61,963 nucleotides of DNA, taken from the NCBI RefSeq assembly GCF_003013405.1, contig NZ_PXZL01000017.1:1-61963 (forward strand), written 5' to 3'. The notes beneath the pieces are model-generated. The model did no database searches and had not been told where the DNA came from. It saw only the letters and a program-made list of their open reading frames with translations. The stretch comes from Brevibacillus formosus. Lineage in GTDB: Bacteria; Bacillota; Bacilli; Brevibacillales; Brevibacillaceae. Position numbers and translations under genes: made by a program. Shown here piece after piece: positions 49,497 to 58,893 of the stretch (its first letter is position 1; every line of letters begins with the position of its first letter).

Positions 49497-50132
49497 ATGA
49501 ATGGAAAGCAGTTCGTAAGTATCGTCGCGCTGTTCATCCTGGTCTTGACGGCCTTCGCAAGCGATGGATACAGCTATAATGTTGTGGGAGACCACGGTGT
49601 CTCATCCACTTTTGGAATCAAGGAAACGAAAGAGGGGCAACGTGTCGTCAAAAAACGGACGGTATCTGCCAGTTCTCTTACTCAAGTGATTGATAAAGCG
49701 GATGTATTTCACGAGCAATATCCAAAAGTACGTGTAGTAGCGACAGGCTACTATGCGGGATACGAGTCGACGGGCAAAAATCCATCTCACCCCTCCTATG
49801 GGATTACCTATTCAGGTGTAAAAGTACGTAGAGACGACTATTCCACGATCGCAGCTGACTTGCGCGTTTTCCCGCTGGGGACCATTTTGTACATTCCCGG
49901 TTATGGATATGGCGTTGTAGCTGATAAGGGTGGAGCGATTCGCGGCCATAAGATTGACCTGTATTTCGAGACCAAGCAGGACGTATTCTCGCAATGGGGG
50001 AAAAAATCGGTGGATGTGTATATCGTAAAAAAAGGTGAAGGCAAAGTAACGGAAGCTTTTCTGAATAGCTTGAATGAAAAAGGAATCGCAGCCATGGCGG
50101 AACCCGTCAGCGGCAAACAACAAACTGAATAG
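49497..50132 (+). CDS. yuiC: Secreted 3D-domain protein YuiC
   Basis: A 211-residue exported protein with signal peptide and a C-terminal 3D domain, the double-psi barrel of MltA/YuiC stationary-phase survival muralytic proteins (Sps family). The three catalytic-type aspartates lie in [31 protein letters not shown]. YuiC cleaves peptidoglycan glycan strands. ATG at 49497; GAGGAGG 12 bases upstream. Ends before a strong terminator. Confidence 0.88.
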   Translation: MNGKQFVSIVALFILVLTAFASDGYSYNVVGDHGVSSTFGIKETKEGQRVVKKRTVSASSLTQVIDKADVFHEQYPKVRVVATGYYAGYESTGKNPSHPSYGITYSGVKVRRDDYSTIAADLRVFPLGTILYIPGYGYGVVADKGGAIRGHKIDLYFETKQDVFSQWGKKSVDVYIVKKGEGKVTEAFLNSLNEKGIAAMAEPVSGKQQTE

Positions 50133-50183
50133 CAAGTAACGAAAACGAATGGATGCCGCATCGGTGGCATGAAAGAAAAAAAG

Positions 50184-50219
50184 AAAAAACGTTCAAGGCA
50201 CAAGCTTTGAACGTTTTTT
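50184..50219. terminator. Bidirectional terminator between yuiC and the cobalamin-binding gene
   Basis: AAAAAACGTTCAA and TTGAACGTTTTTT form a 13-bp stem. Confidence 0.88.
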
Positions 50220-50222
50220 GTG

Positions 50223-50993
50223 TCAATTTGTATGAATCAAATCAACCAGCTTCTCCAGTCCTTCCAAAATGCGAGGAGAAGGGCGGCAATAGAGGCCTTC
50301 TTCCAACAAGTGGACCTGATTGTTTCGAATCGCGGTCATGTTCATCCACTCGGAGCGGTTTGTGATCATGTCAGGCTTGATTCGCTTCAGTTCTATTCCG
50401 CACCAGACAACGCAAATATGATCCGGATTGCGTTCCATGACCATTTCCCGCGTTGCTTTGACGTTCGCGACAGGATAGTCTGCAAAAATATTGATGGCAC
50501 CCGCAATGTCACTAACATCAGTCAACCAGTTTTCCTGACCGGGTGTGTAGATGGGATTCGGCCACCATTCCCAGTACAGTTTGGGGCGTTGAGCGTACGT
50601 CGCAGCCTTTTGTCGGATGCTTTCAATGGTTTCGTCAAATTGGACCGCAAGCTGCTCGGCTTGCCTCTGTGTTCCTGTCGCCTCACCGACGAGTCGGATA
50701 TCATGAGCGATTTCCCCGATCCGGGAAGGGTTCAGGACGATATGAGGAATGTCTCTGTCGCGGAGAGCTTCTATATTATTCTCCATGCCAGGTACAGAGA
50801 GCGACGCTACGACGAGATCCGGTTGGAGAGCAGCGACCCGGTCCATATCGATTGTCAAATCGGGTCCAACCCGGGGGAGATGCTGCCACTCCAGCGGCCA
50901 ATCAGAGTGATCATCCAAACCGACGACATGCTCATGCAGGCCTAAATAATACAGGATTTCGGTATTGCTGGGACAGATGGAAACAATGCGCAT
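50223..50993 (-). CDS. BtuF-like substrate-binding protein without signal peptide
   Basis: A 256-residue protein of the BtuF/FepB periplasmic-binding (helical backbone) family, opening with IVSICPSNTEILYYLGL and containing VGLDDHSDWP and PDLVVASLSVP. Family members bind cobalamin or corrinoids for ABC import. No signal sequence or lipobox is present, unusual for a binding protein, so a cytosolic binding or remodelled role is possible. ATG at 50993 with GGAGG upstream. No ABC transporter gene adjacent. Confidence 0.8.
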   Translation of the reverse strand: MRIVSICPSNTEILYYLGLHEHVVGLDDHSDWPLEWQHLPRVGPDLTIDMDRVAALQPDLVVASLSVPGMENNIEALRDRDIPHIVLNPSRIGEIAHDIRLVGEATGTQRQAEQLAVQFDETIESIRQKAATYAQRPKLYWEWWPNPIYTPGQENWLTDVSDIAGAINIFADYPVANVKATREMVMERNPDHICVVWCGIELKRIKPDMITNRSEWMNMTAIRNNQVHLLEEGLYCRPSPRILEGLEKLVDLIHTN

Positions 50994-51005
50994 GGGAGCC
51001 CTCCT

Positions 51006-51482
51006 TTAAAAAAACGGATGGAGCAATAACGCAATCATGACGCCTAACCAACCGCCGATCAGTACCTCGATTGGTTGATGACCGAGCAATTCTTTCAGTT
51101 TTTTCGCTTTTTCCTGGTTAGGTCGTACTTTTAACGATTTCATTCCTTCTAGCAGGTGGTTGAATTCATCGACCAGCTTATTTAAGACAACGGCTTGCAT
51201 ACCGGCATGGCGGCGGACACCTGCGGCATCAAACATCACGATCACACCGAGAATGGCGGAAATAGCGAACATGTTGCTGCCAAAGCCCTCACGCAGTCCC
51301 ACGGCTGTGGATAGTGCTGTCACGGCAGAAGAGTGAGAACTGGGCATACCGCCTGTACTCATGAGCAGTGACCATTGCCACGTTTTCGTTGCAAAAAAAT
51401 GGAGGGGAATTTTGATAAATTGGGCGATCCCTATGGCAAGCAGTGCTGCCCATAAGGGGAAGTTTTCAAAAAAATCCGCCAC
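51006..51482 (-). CDS. yuiD: Divergent PAP2-family membrane protein YuiD (DUF212)
   Basis: A 158-residue membrane protein with four or so transmembrane helices and the divergent acid-phosphatase motif STGGMPSSHSSAVTALSTAVG, the sign of DUF212/YuiD. Possible lipid phosphate phosphatase; activity unproven. GTG at 51482 after AAAGGAATGG. Twelve bases upstream of the BtuF-like gene, likely one transcript. Confidence 0.87.
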   Translation of the reverse strand: MADFFENFPLWAALLAIGIAQFIKIPLHFFATKTWQWSLLMSTGGMPSSHSSAVTALSTAVGLREGFGSNMFAISAILGVIVMFDAAGVRRHAGMQAVVLNKLVDEFNHLLEGMKSLKVRPNQEKAKKLKELLGHQPIEVLIGGWLGVMIALLLHPFF

Positions 51483-51635
51483 GGAAAATCCATTCCTTTC
51501 TACTGTGCGCTTATCTCTAGGATTATTGTAACAGAAGGGCGTTGTCTTAATCCGTGAAGTTTTTGTTTGGATGTAAAGTCACTGCCAATCTGTGTTACCA
51601 TAAAGATGGAAGGTTCGAAACGGAGGCATGCACCC

Positions 51636-52010
51636 ATGGGGTATCCCGAGCAGTATTTGCAGTTCATTGAAAAATTCAATGATGGAGAATACTACGAATG
51701 CCACGATCTGTTGGAAGACATCTGGATGGAAGACAAGTCAAACAAGTTTTTGCAAGGATTGCTGCAATTGTCAGTCGGACTGTACCACCAAGAGTACGGC
51801 AATATAAAAGGTGCTCGCTGGATGTTAGGCAATGCACGAAAGTATTTGACTCGTTACCAGCCAGTTCACTGGGGACTGGACGTAACAAGAGTTCTTCGTT
51901 ACATAGATGAATGCGAGAAATTGTTGCCGGAAAAGGATGTCATTTCTTACACAGAGGCAAAAGCCATGACGTTTCCACCCTTGCGCTTATATGTTGACAC
52001 ATCGTGTTAA
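51636..52010 (+). CDS. DUF309 family protein
   Basis: A 124-residue helical DUF309 protein with the typical FNDGEYYECHDLLEDIW and LLQLSVGLYHQEYGN blocks (both histidine/glutamate-rich). Function unknown. ATG at 51636 is nine bases behind GGAGG; ATG 51606 has no site. Precedes pepA by 50 bp. Confidence 0.85.
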   Translation: MGYPEQYLQFIEKFNDGEYYECHDLLEDIWMEDKSNKFLQGLLQLSVGLYHQEYGNIKGARWMLGNARKYLTRYQPVHWGLDVTRVLRYIDECEKLLPEKDVISYTEAKAMTFPPLRLYVDTSC

Positions 52011-52059
52011 ACAAATGTGCCCATATTGTATCCTACCACAGAGAAAGAGGGAAGAGTAT

Positions 52060-53556
52060 ATGAAAGTAGCAGTAGAAAAACGCAGACAGCTTGTGAATAT
52101 CGCGTGTGATGAACTGATTGTCCCGCTATGGAAGGGCGAGGAGATTTCGCAAGTATACCCGGAATTGGACGAAGCTTTTGGAGGCAGTCTGAGTGACTTG
52201 CAACAGGACAAGGAAGTAACGGGTGAGGCGAAGGAAATTACGGTTGTCCACGGAATGAACAGCGTAGCTGCAAAAAAACTGTTGATCGTCGGGATGGGTG
52301 AACCAGGGAAATTTGATTTCGTCGCAGCCCGAAATGCATGGGGACGAGCGGCCAAAACTGTCGTAGGAAAAGGCAACGGCAAAACAGTGGTAATTGATTT
52401 GCCAACAACAGAGCATCTGAGTGCCGACCGTCTGGCACAGGCAGTGACGGAAGCCTTTGGCCTTGCCGAATACAATTACGAGGGCTACCGTCAAAAGGCA
52501 AAGCGTGAGTTTGACCCAATTGCGACGGTGCAAATTTTGGCAGCAGATGCCGATGCTTCATTGGTACAGGCAGGTGTTGCACGTGGTTCAGCGCTCGTAT
52601 CCGGGACGAATCTGGCCCGCACGCTCGTCAATGAACCAGCAAACTACTTGACTCCCCGCGCTTTGAAGGATGTGATGGTCGAGGTAGCAAACCGCTATGG
52701 CATGACTGTGGAAGTAATGGAAAAAGCAAAGCTGGAAGAGCTGGGGATGGGCGGAGTTCTCTCTGTAGCAAAAGGCAGCGAGCTTGAGCCTTATGTCGTC
52801 GTAGTCAAATATCAAGGAAGAGACACGTGGGACGATGTCATCGGCTTGATCGGTAAAGGCGTGACGTTTGATACGGGCGGGATCTCCATCAAGCCAGTAG
52901 CAGGCATGGAAGACATGAAGTCGGACATGGGTGGAGCAGCTGCGATGATCGGCGCATTGGAGGCGCTGGGACAGATCAGACCAAAAGTAAACGTACTGGC
53001 TGTCGTCGGTACCGTGGAAAACATGCCATCCGGAACGGCATTCCGCCCGGGCGATGTCATCACGACCATGAGCGGCAAAACGGTAGAGATCATTACGACA
53101 GACGCAGAAGGTCGTCTCGTGCTGGCTGATTGCATCACCTATGCAAAAGAGCAAGGAGTGTCTTGCCTGGTGGATGCTGCTACCTTGACAGGTGGTATTG
53201 TGGTCGCCCTCGGCCATTTCTGCTCTGGCGCCATGACCAACGACAAAGCCCTGCTGGATGAGCTGATGAACGCAGCCGACGTGGCGGGTGAGCGTTTGTG
53301 GCAGCTGCCTACCTTCGATGAGTACCGCAGCTTGAACAAGAGCCGTTTTGCCGATTTGAAAAACTCTGGTGGACGTTATGGCCACGGCATCATCGGCGGT
53401 GTTTTCCTGCAAGAATTCGTTGGCGACACACCGTGGGTACATCTGGATATCGCGGGTACGGCGTACACAGCAAGTGCCGGCGACATGCAACCAGCTGGCG
53501 GAACCGGAGCAATGACGCGCACCATTGTTGAGTTTGTTTCCAGCCGCAGTGAATAA
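52060..53556 (+). CDS. pepA: Leucyl aminopeptidase (M17)
   Basis: A 498-residue cytosolic M17 aminopeptidase, corresponding to YuiE. Metal and active-site motifs: GKGVTFDTGGISIKP (Lys and Asp), MKSDMGGAAAM, and TTDAEGRLVLAD (NTDAEGRL-type). It removes N-terminal hydrophobic residues from peptides. Length fits the family. ATG at 52060 behind AGAGGG. The following CoA-binding gene starts 47 bp later. Confidence 0.93.
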   Translation: MKVAVEKRRQLVNIACDELIVPLWKGEEISQVYPELDEAFGGSLSDLQQDKEVTGEAKEITVVHGMNSVAAKKLLIVGMGEPGKFDFVAARNAWGRAAKTVVGKGNGKTVVIDLPTTEHLSADRLAQAVTEAFGLAEYNYEGYRQKAKREFDPIATVQILAADADASLVQAGVARGSALVSGTNLARTLVNEPANYLTPRALKDVMVEVANRYGMTVEVMEKAKLEELGMGGVLSVAKGSELEPYVVVVKYQGRDTWDDVIGLIGKGVTFDTGGISIKPVAGMEDMKSDMGGAAAMIGALEALGQIRPKVNVLAVVGTVENMPSGTAFRPGDVITTMSGKTVEIITTDAEGRLVLADCITYAKEQGVSCLVDAATLTGGIVVALGHFCSGAMTNDKALLDELMNAADVAGERLWQLPTFDEYRSLNKSRFADLKNSGGRYGHGIIGGVFLQEFVGDTPWVHLDIAGTAYTASAGDMQPAGGTGAMTRTIVEFVSSRSE

Positions 53557-53603
53557 GAAGTAGTTCAATATCTCATTTCAATATAAAAGAGGAGTGTTTT
53601 CAC

Positions 53604-54035
53604 ATGGCACAAAATCCAAGCAACGAAGCACGTCGTCAACTGCTGGAGGATGCAAAAACGATCGCAGTAGTGGGTCTGTCCAACAAGCCGGACCGCACCA
53701 GCTATATGGTATCGCAAGCTATGCAGAACGCGGGCTACAAGATCATCCCGGTCAATCCTGTCATCGCGGGTGAAACGGTTTTGGGTGAAAAAGTGCTTGC
53801 CAGCCTGACTGAGATTGATCAGCCAGTAGACATCGTCAACGTGTTTCGCCGCAGCGAAGACATCCCGCCTGTTGCGCAGGAAGCATTGAAAATGCTGAAC
53901 AAGCCAAAAGTGTTCTGGATGCAACAAGGCATTGCCAACGAAGAAGCTGCTAAATTGGTAGCAGAGCAAGGCATCGAGGTTGTGCAGGACATGTGCATCA
54001 AGGTAGATCACTCCCTGCTGCGGGTTGGGAAATAA
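53604..54035 (+). CDS. CoA-binding domain protein
   Basis: A 143-residue Rossmann-fold protein of the YccU/CoA-binding family (KTIAVVGLSNKPDRTSYMVS, then PVNPVIAGETVLG). It likely binds CoA or a similar nucleotide cofactor; function unknown. ATG at 53604 with GAGGAGTG upstream. Probably co-transcribed with pepA and yuiH. Confidence 0.88.
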   Translation: MAQNPSNEARRQLLEDAKTIAVVGLSNKPDRTSYMVSQAMQNAGYKIIPVNPVIAGETVLGEKVLASLTEIDQPVDIVNVFRRSEDIPPVAQEALKMLNKPKVFWMQQGIANEEAAKLVAEQGIEVVQDMCIKVDHSLLRVGK

Positions 54036-54071
54036 TCGAGAACGCTGATCAGCGAGGGGAGTGGAAACAAC

Positions 54072-54668
54072 ATGTTTATCAATCCATCATCAGACACCAA
54101 ACGCGACCGTATTCCCCCTAATCAGAAGCAGACGACAGGTTTTCCTGTCCTGCACTACGGGGAGGTTCCTGAATATACAGACCTGTCCACCGAGTGGAGC
54201 TTTCGTCTTTTCGGTCTCGTCGAAGAGGAAGTAACACTGACCTATGAGCAAATGATGGCTCTGCCAAAAGGCGGTACGACCAACGATATTCACTGCGTCA
54301 CAGGCTGGAGCAAGCTCGACAATGAATGGGAAGGCATTCCGGTAGAGGAAGTACTGAAGCTGGTAAAGGTGAAGCCGGAAGCGAAGTACGTCATGCTGCA
54401 CGCTGAGCATGGATGGACGGTGAACATTCCGCTTGTCGACTTCATGAAAAGCGGCAATTTGTTCGCTACGAAGCATAACGGCGAGGATTTGACCCCTGAA
54501 CACGGCTGGCCGCTGCGCTTTGTCATACCGCATCTCTACTTCTGGAAAAGCGCCAAGTGGGTGCGTGGGATTGAGTTTATGGAGAAAGACAAGCAAGGGT
54601 TTTGGGAGAAGAACGGTTATAATATGTATGGCGATCCTTGGAAAGAGCAGAGGTTTGCTTGGGATTGA
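54072..54668 (+). CDS. yuiH: Sulfite oxidase-like molybdopterin protein YuiH
   Basis: A 198-residue molybdopterin-binding oxidoreductase of the sulfite-oxidase fold (YuiH/YedY-like). The Mo-ligand cysteine is in DIHCVTGWSKLD; HAEHGWTVN and LRFVIPHLYFWKSAKWVRGI follow. No Tat signal, so it is probably cytoplasmic. Substrate unknown. ATG at 54072 after GAGGGGAGTGG. A terminator at 54677-54706 closes the unit. Confidence 0.88.
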   Translation: MFINPSSDTKRDRIPPNQKQTTGFPVLHYGEVPEYTDLSTEWSFRLFGLVEEEVTLTYEQMMALPKGGTTNDIHCVTGWSKLDNEWEGIPVEEVLKLVKVKPEAKYVMLHAEHGWTVNIPLVDFMKSGNLFATKHNGEDLTPEHGWPLRFVIPHLYFWKSAKWVRGIEFMEKDKQGFWEKNGYNMYGDPWKEQRFAWD

Positions 54669-54676
54669 TTGGGAAA

Positions 54677-54706
54677 AAGAGGCGGTGATTATTCCGCCTC
54701 TTTTTT
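54677..54706 (+). terminator. Terminator after yuiH
   Basis: AAGAGGCGG pairs with CCGCCTCTT followed by TTTT. Confidence 0.85.
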
Positions 54707-54960
54707 GTTTTAAAGGTTCTTGCTGGATAGATTGTGAATTTAATGCTATCGCGGCTAGATGTTTGGTCCATAACATAATGAAATAAAGAACCATCAACTA
54801 CTACCCTTTTTACTTCCTTCGTAAACAACTTAATAAAGTTTTCCTCCTCAAATCGGTCAGTCTACCATTTGGGGTATTTTACCATACACATACTTCTGGG
54901 AATATGCTCTGAAGTTAGTTAACAGAACACATGATTTGATAATTGAGGGGAGTGAGAGCG

Positions 54961-55722
54961 GTGAAAGTACCAAGGATTTTGCACTATCCAGGCAGCAAGT
55001 GTAGCATGGCTGACTGGATAATCGAACATATTCCAGAACATACCACATATTTGGAACCATGCTTCGGATCCGGAGCGGTATTTTTCAACAAAGAATCATC
55101 CGCACTTGAAACGATCAATGACCATTACGGAGATGTGGAAAATTTGTTCAAAGTTATCCGTGATCATCCACAGGATTTTAGCAAACAAGGTTAAATTGAC
55201 CCCCTATAGTCGAGAAGAATACTACAACTCCTGCCACGTAGAGGAGAGGGGAACGAACTTGAAAGGGCAAGGATGTTTTTTTCGGTGCTGGATGGCGAGG
55301 GGTGGAAAAACATCCGACAGAAAGTACCTGATCGGATATTGACGGTAACGGATAGATTGAAAAGGGTACAAATAGAACAACAGCCAGCTCTGCGATTGAT
55401 TGAACGATATACAAATCCAAGCGTTTTGATTTATGCGGATCCACCGTATTTGTTATCAACAGGGAGCAAACGTCTGTACAAAAATGAGATGACGCATGCT
55501 GACCATATTGAATTGCTCGACGCATTAGACGAACATCCGGGACCAGTGATACTAAGTGGTTACGATAATGATTTATACAACATTCGCCTAAAGCATTGAC
55601 GTAGGGAAGAAAAGAAAGCTTTGGCGGAAATGGGCTGCATCAGAACAGAAGTTATCTGGATCAATCCAATGGCAGATGATCAAGTGGGGCAGCAGACAAT
55701 CTTTTCGCTGCCCGGCATATAG
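54961..55722 (+). pseudogene. Broken D12-class (Dam-type) adenine DNA methylase
   Basis: Parts of an N6-adenine methyltransferase lie in successive frames. The GTG at 54961 starts ILHYPGSK and motif I (FGSGAVFF), ending at a stop at 55194. A second frame from about 55273 carries ADPPYLLSTGSK (motif IV DPPY) and ends at 55599, and a third frame covers the last 40 residues to 55722. At least two frameshifts, so the product should be inactive. No partner restriction gene is seen; it looks like a phage-derived orphan methylase. Confidence 0.82.
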
Positions 55723-55764
55723 CGGATAGATCAAAATGCTCAATATGCTAATTAGCTCTTTAAA

Positions 55765-55989
55765 TTATTCGTAGTATTTGGATGCCTCTAGGATTTTAGC
55801 GAAAGCTTCCCAAGAAGGGGTATCTGGCGCTAAGTGGGTTTCCAGCCAAGCAGCCATCGATTCGAGATAATGACTTAGTGAGACATTTTCCCAATCTGGA
55901 TTGTTTTCTAAATCAGCGAGCGATCTTTGAATAAAATCGATTAGATCCTGCTTTGTATATGCATGTCCATCTTTTTGATCGACGTCCAA
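55765..55989 (-). CDS. DUF7660-like small acidic protein
   Basis: A 74-residue acidic helical protein with the W-E-N-V-SL-YLESMAAWLE and PSWEAFAKILEASKYYE blocks of a small family often found beside immunity proteins of contact-dependent or polymorphic toxin systems. TTG start at 55989 with GAGGAGG eight bases upstream. Family name recalled, not searched. It lies in a decayed strip with a barstar-like gene, consistent with orphan immunity genes. Confidence 0.7.
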   Translation of the reverse strand: MDVDQKDGHAYTKQDLIDFIQRSLADLENNPDWENVSLSHYLESMAAWLETHLAPDTPSWEAFAKILEASKYYE

Positions 55990-56074
55990 CTAGGTCCTCC
56001 TCAAATTGTAACGATGGTTCATTGTTATATAAAAACAGGTTTGAGGGGAAGTAGAAGCAATTTCAGGATGTCCG

Positions 56075-56365
56075 TTACATTGTAGCTGGATTGTTTATTG
56101 ACAATTGTTTTACCCTAGGAAATTCAAGTGGGGTGAAGCAAAAAAACACATAATTATCCGGATAATAACCAAAGTCGTGTGTAAAGTGATATGGCAGCTT
56201 TTTAACAAAATATTTTAGGTTGAATTGTCTTATCTTTTGACGAAGTTCAGAAGGCAGATACATTGAGTTGGAGACATTAATTTCGATTGGGACATGGAAG
56301 GGAGTGTGTTTGAGTTTTTTTCTCCAATACGCAGATACGCTAATCTCAAAACAGATATCTACCAA
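56075..56365 (-). CDS. Hypothetical fragment, 96 aa
   Basis: An open frame of 96 residues rich in aromatic residues (PYHFTHDFGYYPDNYVFFCF). Composition is protein-like but the start (TTG at 56365) lacks a ribosome binding site, so it may be the 3' part of a truncated gene. No family recognised. Confidence 0.35.
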   Translation of the reverse strand: MVDICFEISVSAYWRKKLKHTPFHVPIEINVSNSMYLPSELRQKIRQFNLKYFVKKLPYHFTHDFGYYPDNYVFFCFTPLEFPRVKQLSINNPATM

Positions 56366-56507
56366 AAGCTGTTAATGAATCTTTTTTCTTAGCCTCTTAT
56401 TCATAATTCATCACCATATGTTTCTGCAAAACAGAGAGTTTAGTTGAAGTTTAAATCACATTTTTGAAAGGAACAAGCAATTTAACACAATGTGTAATAA
56501 GTAACAT

Positions 56508-56840
56508 TCACTTAGAAAAAGGTGGTTTGTTTGGACCTACATGAAAAGCTGGATAACATAAATCACAAAAATAAACTTCCCAAATAATAAAGGTACTAAT
56601 TACAACAACAGAAACAGTGATTGCGCTCATAAACGGTAATCGCCCTTTTCGGTAGGTAAAAATAAGCAAACAATACAGGGAGAAAACGATTGTAGCAATT
56701 ACTAACCAGGAAAAAGCTAGTTTCTTTCCAAGAACCACTAAAACTTGAAATCCATGATGATGCTTTGAAAGTATTACATCTAATGCTGGAACCAGAACAA
56801 GTATATATAGAAAAATTCCAACGAGGTAAGGACGTCTCAT
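56508..56840 (-). CDS. Small membrane protein, 110 aa
   Basis: A 110-residue protein with three or four hydrophobic helices (YLVGIFLYILVLVPAL, LAFSWLVIATIVFSLYCLLI, AITVSVVVISTFIIWEVYF). No family recognised. ATG at 56840; upstream GATGATG is a weak site. Adjacent genes are decayed, but this frame is uninterrupted. Confidence 0.5.
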   Translation of the reverse strand: MRRPYLVGIFLYILVLVPALDVILSKHHHGFQVLVVLGKKLAFSWLVIATIVFSLYCLLIFTYRKGRLPFMSAITVSVVVISTFIIWEVYFCDLCYPAFHVGPNKPPFSK

Positions 56841-56949
56841 ACTCACATCATCCCAATCGGAGAAATTAGGGTCATATACAAATTATAACGCTTCTGAGCA
56901 TTAGGAGACATTAGTTAAAGTTAACGAAATAGTTAGGGAGGGAAGCAGA

Positions 56950-57265
56950 ATGAAACACAAGATGACAATCGCGCACGGCAAAACGTTTTATCACTTGGAT
57001 TACGAGCCCGGCGATACAGTTTTAGTGGGAAAGCTAGGCAGGTGGATCAACCAAGGCGAAGCGAGGAGAAGTGCTTGTAATATTGCCTGCGGGCAGGCGA
57101 CTCCATCAGTACCTACCCGCCGATACTCCAAGCAGCCAATGCAAAGCCCAAAACGTGTCAGCAATTCCGCGGGCACTGATCGAGGTACCGCGGGGCGGGA
57201 AATCAGTTAAGGCAGATTTTTACGCGCCCCATGTAAGCAAGCCGCGCTTTGTATCTGCAAATTAA
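56950..57265 (+). pseudogene. Frameshifted hypothetical gene
   Basis: ATG at 56950 behind AGGGAGG opens a protein-like N-terminus (HGKTFYHLDYEPGDTVLVGKL) that goes out of frame near 57060; the continuation is in the frame beginning at GTG 57071 (VILPAGRRLHQYLP and later SAIPRALIEVPRGGKSVKAD) to TAA at 57265. One insertion or deletion explains both. No family recognised. Confidence 0.55.
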
Positions 57266-57276
57266 CAAAACGGTAA

Positions 57277-57781
57277 TTATGGTGACTTCTTGTTCTTGAG
57301 AAAGTAATAGCAAAGTCCAATAATTCCGTTACAAATGAGCAATCCCAAGACTGCAGGAGCAATTACAGACAACCCAGATTCCATACCAAAGTAAATGCTC
57401 CAAACTATTTTTAATAATGCAATTAAGTTAATAACCAAAGCCCCATATTTCCATGATTTTTTCCAAAAGGCATAGGCAAGTGCAAATAGGGATAAAGGCA
57501 CTAGCAATGTAATAAGGATTTTTGAAATATCCCATTCGCCTACAAGGTAATCTCTCTCCATTTTTAAGAACTCTTGAACAGATGGATCTACAAAGTCTGG
57601 TTTTGGAAACCAGAACATACTGGTCGACAGCGCAATTAGAGTAAGAATGATACCTTTTAAGCTTTTTCTATAAGCAAAGTAACAGTAAGGAAGAAGGAAT
57701 AGTGGGCGAATATACCAATTTAGGAATATTTTGATGTCTCTCAAAAGCCCAAAAGAAAAAATCGTTAAATATTTCTAACAT
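57277..57781 (-). pseudogene. Frameshifted membrane protein gene
   Basis: The long frame (TTG 57744 to 57277) encodes a 155-residue membrane protein with about four helices and FWFPKPDFVDPSVQEFL, similar to a family widespread in Bacillus. It lacks a ribosome binding site, whereas ATG 57781 has GAGGTGAT and encodes a matching N-terminus (MLEIFNDFFFWAF) in another frame. A single shift in the T-rich run near 57735-57745 joins them. Either a true frameshift or a sequencing error. Confidence 0.6.
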
Positions 57782-57877
57782 TTAATCACCTCACATGAAT
57801 GTATTTCCTTATCCACTATAAACGTATGTTGAGAAATTTGGTAACAAAACACACGATTTGTAAAGGTGGGATTTGAA

Positions 57878-58134
57878 ATGGAAAAGCAGGAAGCAATCGA
57901 CTTAATAAATATGCTTGAAGTGCTGGACTATGAAGCCGATGGAGAAGCATGCTATTACGTGAATGTTGAATTGAACACGAAAACCACAATGTTTTGAAAG
58001 CTCTCGGCTATCAAGAAGATTGGATTCGCAGGAACTCATTAGATGGCGAGGAGTTCGACTTAACCAATGTCGTTTGGAATTACGCGCAATGGTGGGATGG
58101 AGAGAAGTTTGTTCTTAAGAGGCCCGAATATTAA
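57878..58134 (+). pseudogene. Frameshifted phage-like small gene
   Basis: ATG at 57878 behind AAAGGTGGG starts EAIDLINMLEVLDYEADGEA, then hits a stop at about 57997. From about 57965 another frame continues (NVLKALGYQEDWIRRN, WNYAQWWDGEKFVLKR) to TAA at 58134. Both halves look like one 84-residue protein broken by one indel. No function assigned. Confidence 0.6.
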
Positions 58135-58183
58135 AGGAATCGGCTTTACAAAACATTACTTGTGAGAAGGAGGAAAGAACACA

Positions 58184-58438
58184 ATGACCTGCGTGATCCA
58201 CAACGTCGAGACAGGAACTTACCTCAAACACAACGGAAATTTTGAAATAGAGCAATATGGCTACGATGACGTTGAAAAACAAGAGGATGCAGAGCAGTTT
58301 TCAAGCTTGCAGCATGCTTTTTATGCAGCTACCTGGTACGCCGATATGTTTGAGAAATGGCGAGTGATTGTTACTCAAACGGGCATTTCTTACGTGAAGG
58401 GTGAGACTGGGAAGTTCAGCAGGGAGGTAACGGCATGA
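58184..58438 (+). CDS. Hypothetical phage-like protein, 84 aa
   Basis: An 84-residue acidic protein (VIHNVETGTYLKHNGNFEIE) behind AGGAGG. Its stop overlaps the next start (ATGA at 58435), so it is translated with the ASCH gene. Such small proteins are common in prophage early regions. Function unknown. Confidence 0.7.
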   Translation: MTCVIHNVETGTYLKHNGNFEIEQYGYDDVEKQEDAEQFSSLQHAFYAATWYADMFEKWRVIVTQTGISYVKGETGKFSREVTA

Positions 58439-58893
58439 AAGCTATAACCATTCACCAGCCGTGGGCGACGCTGATCGCCCTGGGGGAAAAACGATTCGAA
58501 ACCAGAGTCTGGCCAACTAGGTATCGCGGACCCATTGCGATTCATGCCGCTAAGAAAGTGGACAAGGAGATTTGCCAACAAGAGCCTTTCCGAAGTGTTT
58601 TGGATTTGCACGGGTATACAGCAGACAATTTGCCAACGGGGGCGATTGTGGCAACGTGTAGTCTTAATGATTGTCTCCCAATTTCCTTATCGGATGACGG
58701 AATCATTGCGTATGGCGGTGAAACTGGACACAAGTGGATAAGGATCGACGGACATGAAAAGCTTTTCGGATGGTTTGAACCAGGTCGGTACGCCTGGGGA
58801 ATGACGGACGTAAATCGAATCGATCCGGTGCCAGCAAAAGGGCAGCAAGGACTCTGGAATTGGGGAGGGGAACGGGATGCAAGCAGGACGTGA
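58435..58893 (+). CDS. ASCH-domain protein
   Basis: A 152-residue protein with an N-terminal ASCH (PUA-like) domain: ITIHQPWATLIALGEKRFET and RGPIAIHAAK, then IVATCSLNDC and FGWFEPGRYAWGM. ASCH domains bind RNA or modified bases and are frequent in phage genomes. Its end overlaps the next gene by 17 bp. Confidence 0.85.
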   Translation: MKAITIHQPWATLIALGEKRFETRVWPTRYRGPIAIHAAKKVDKEICQQEPFRSVLDLHGYTADNLPTGAIVATCSLNDCLPISLSDDGIIAYGGETGHKWIRIDGHEKLFGWFEPGRYAWGMTDVNRIDPVPAKGQQGLWNWGGERDASRT

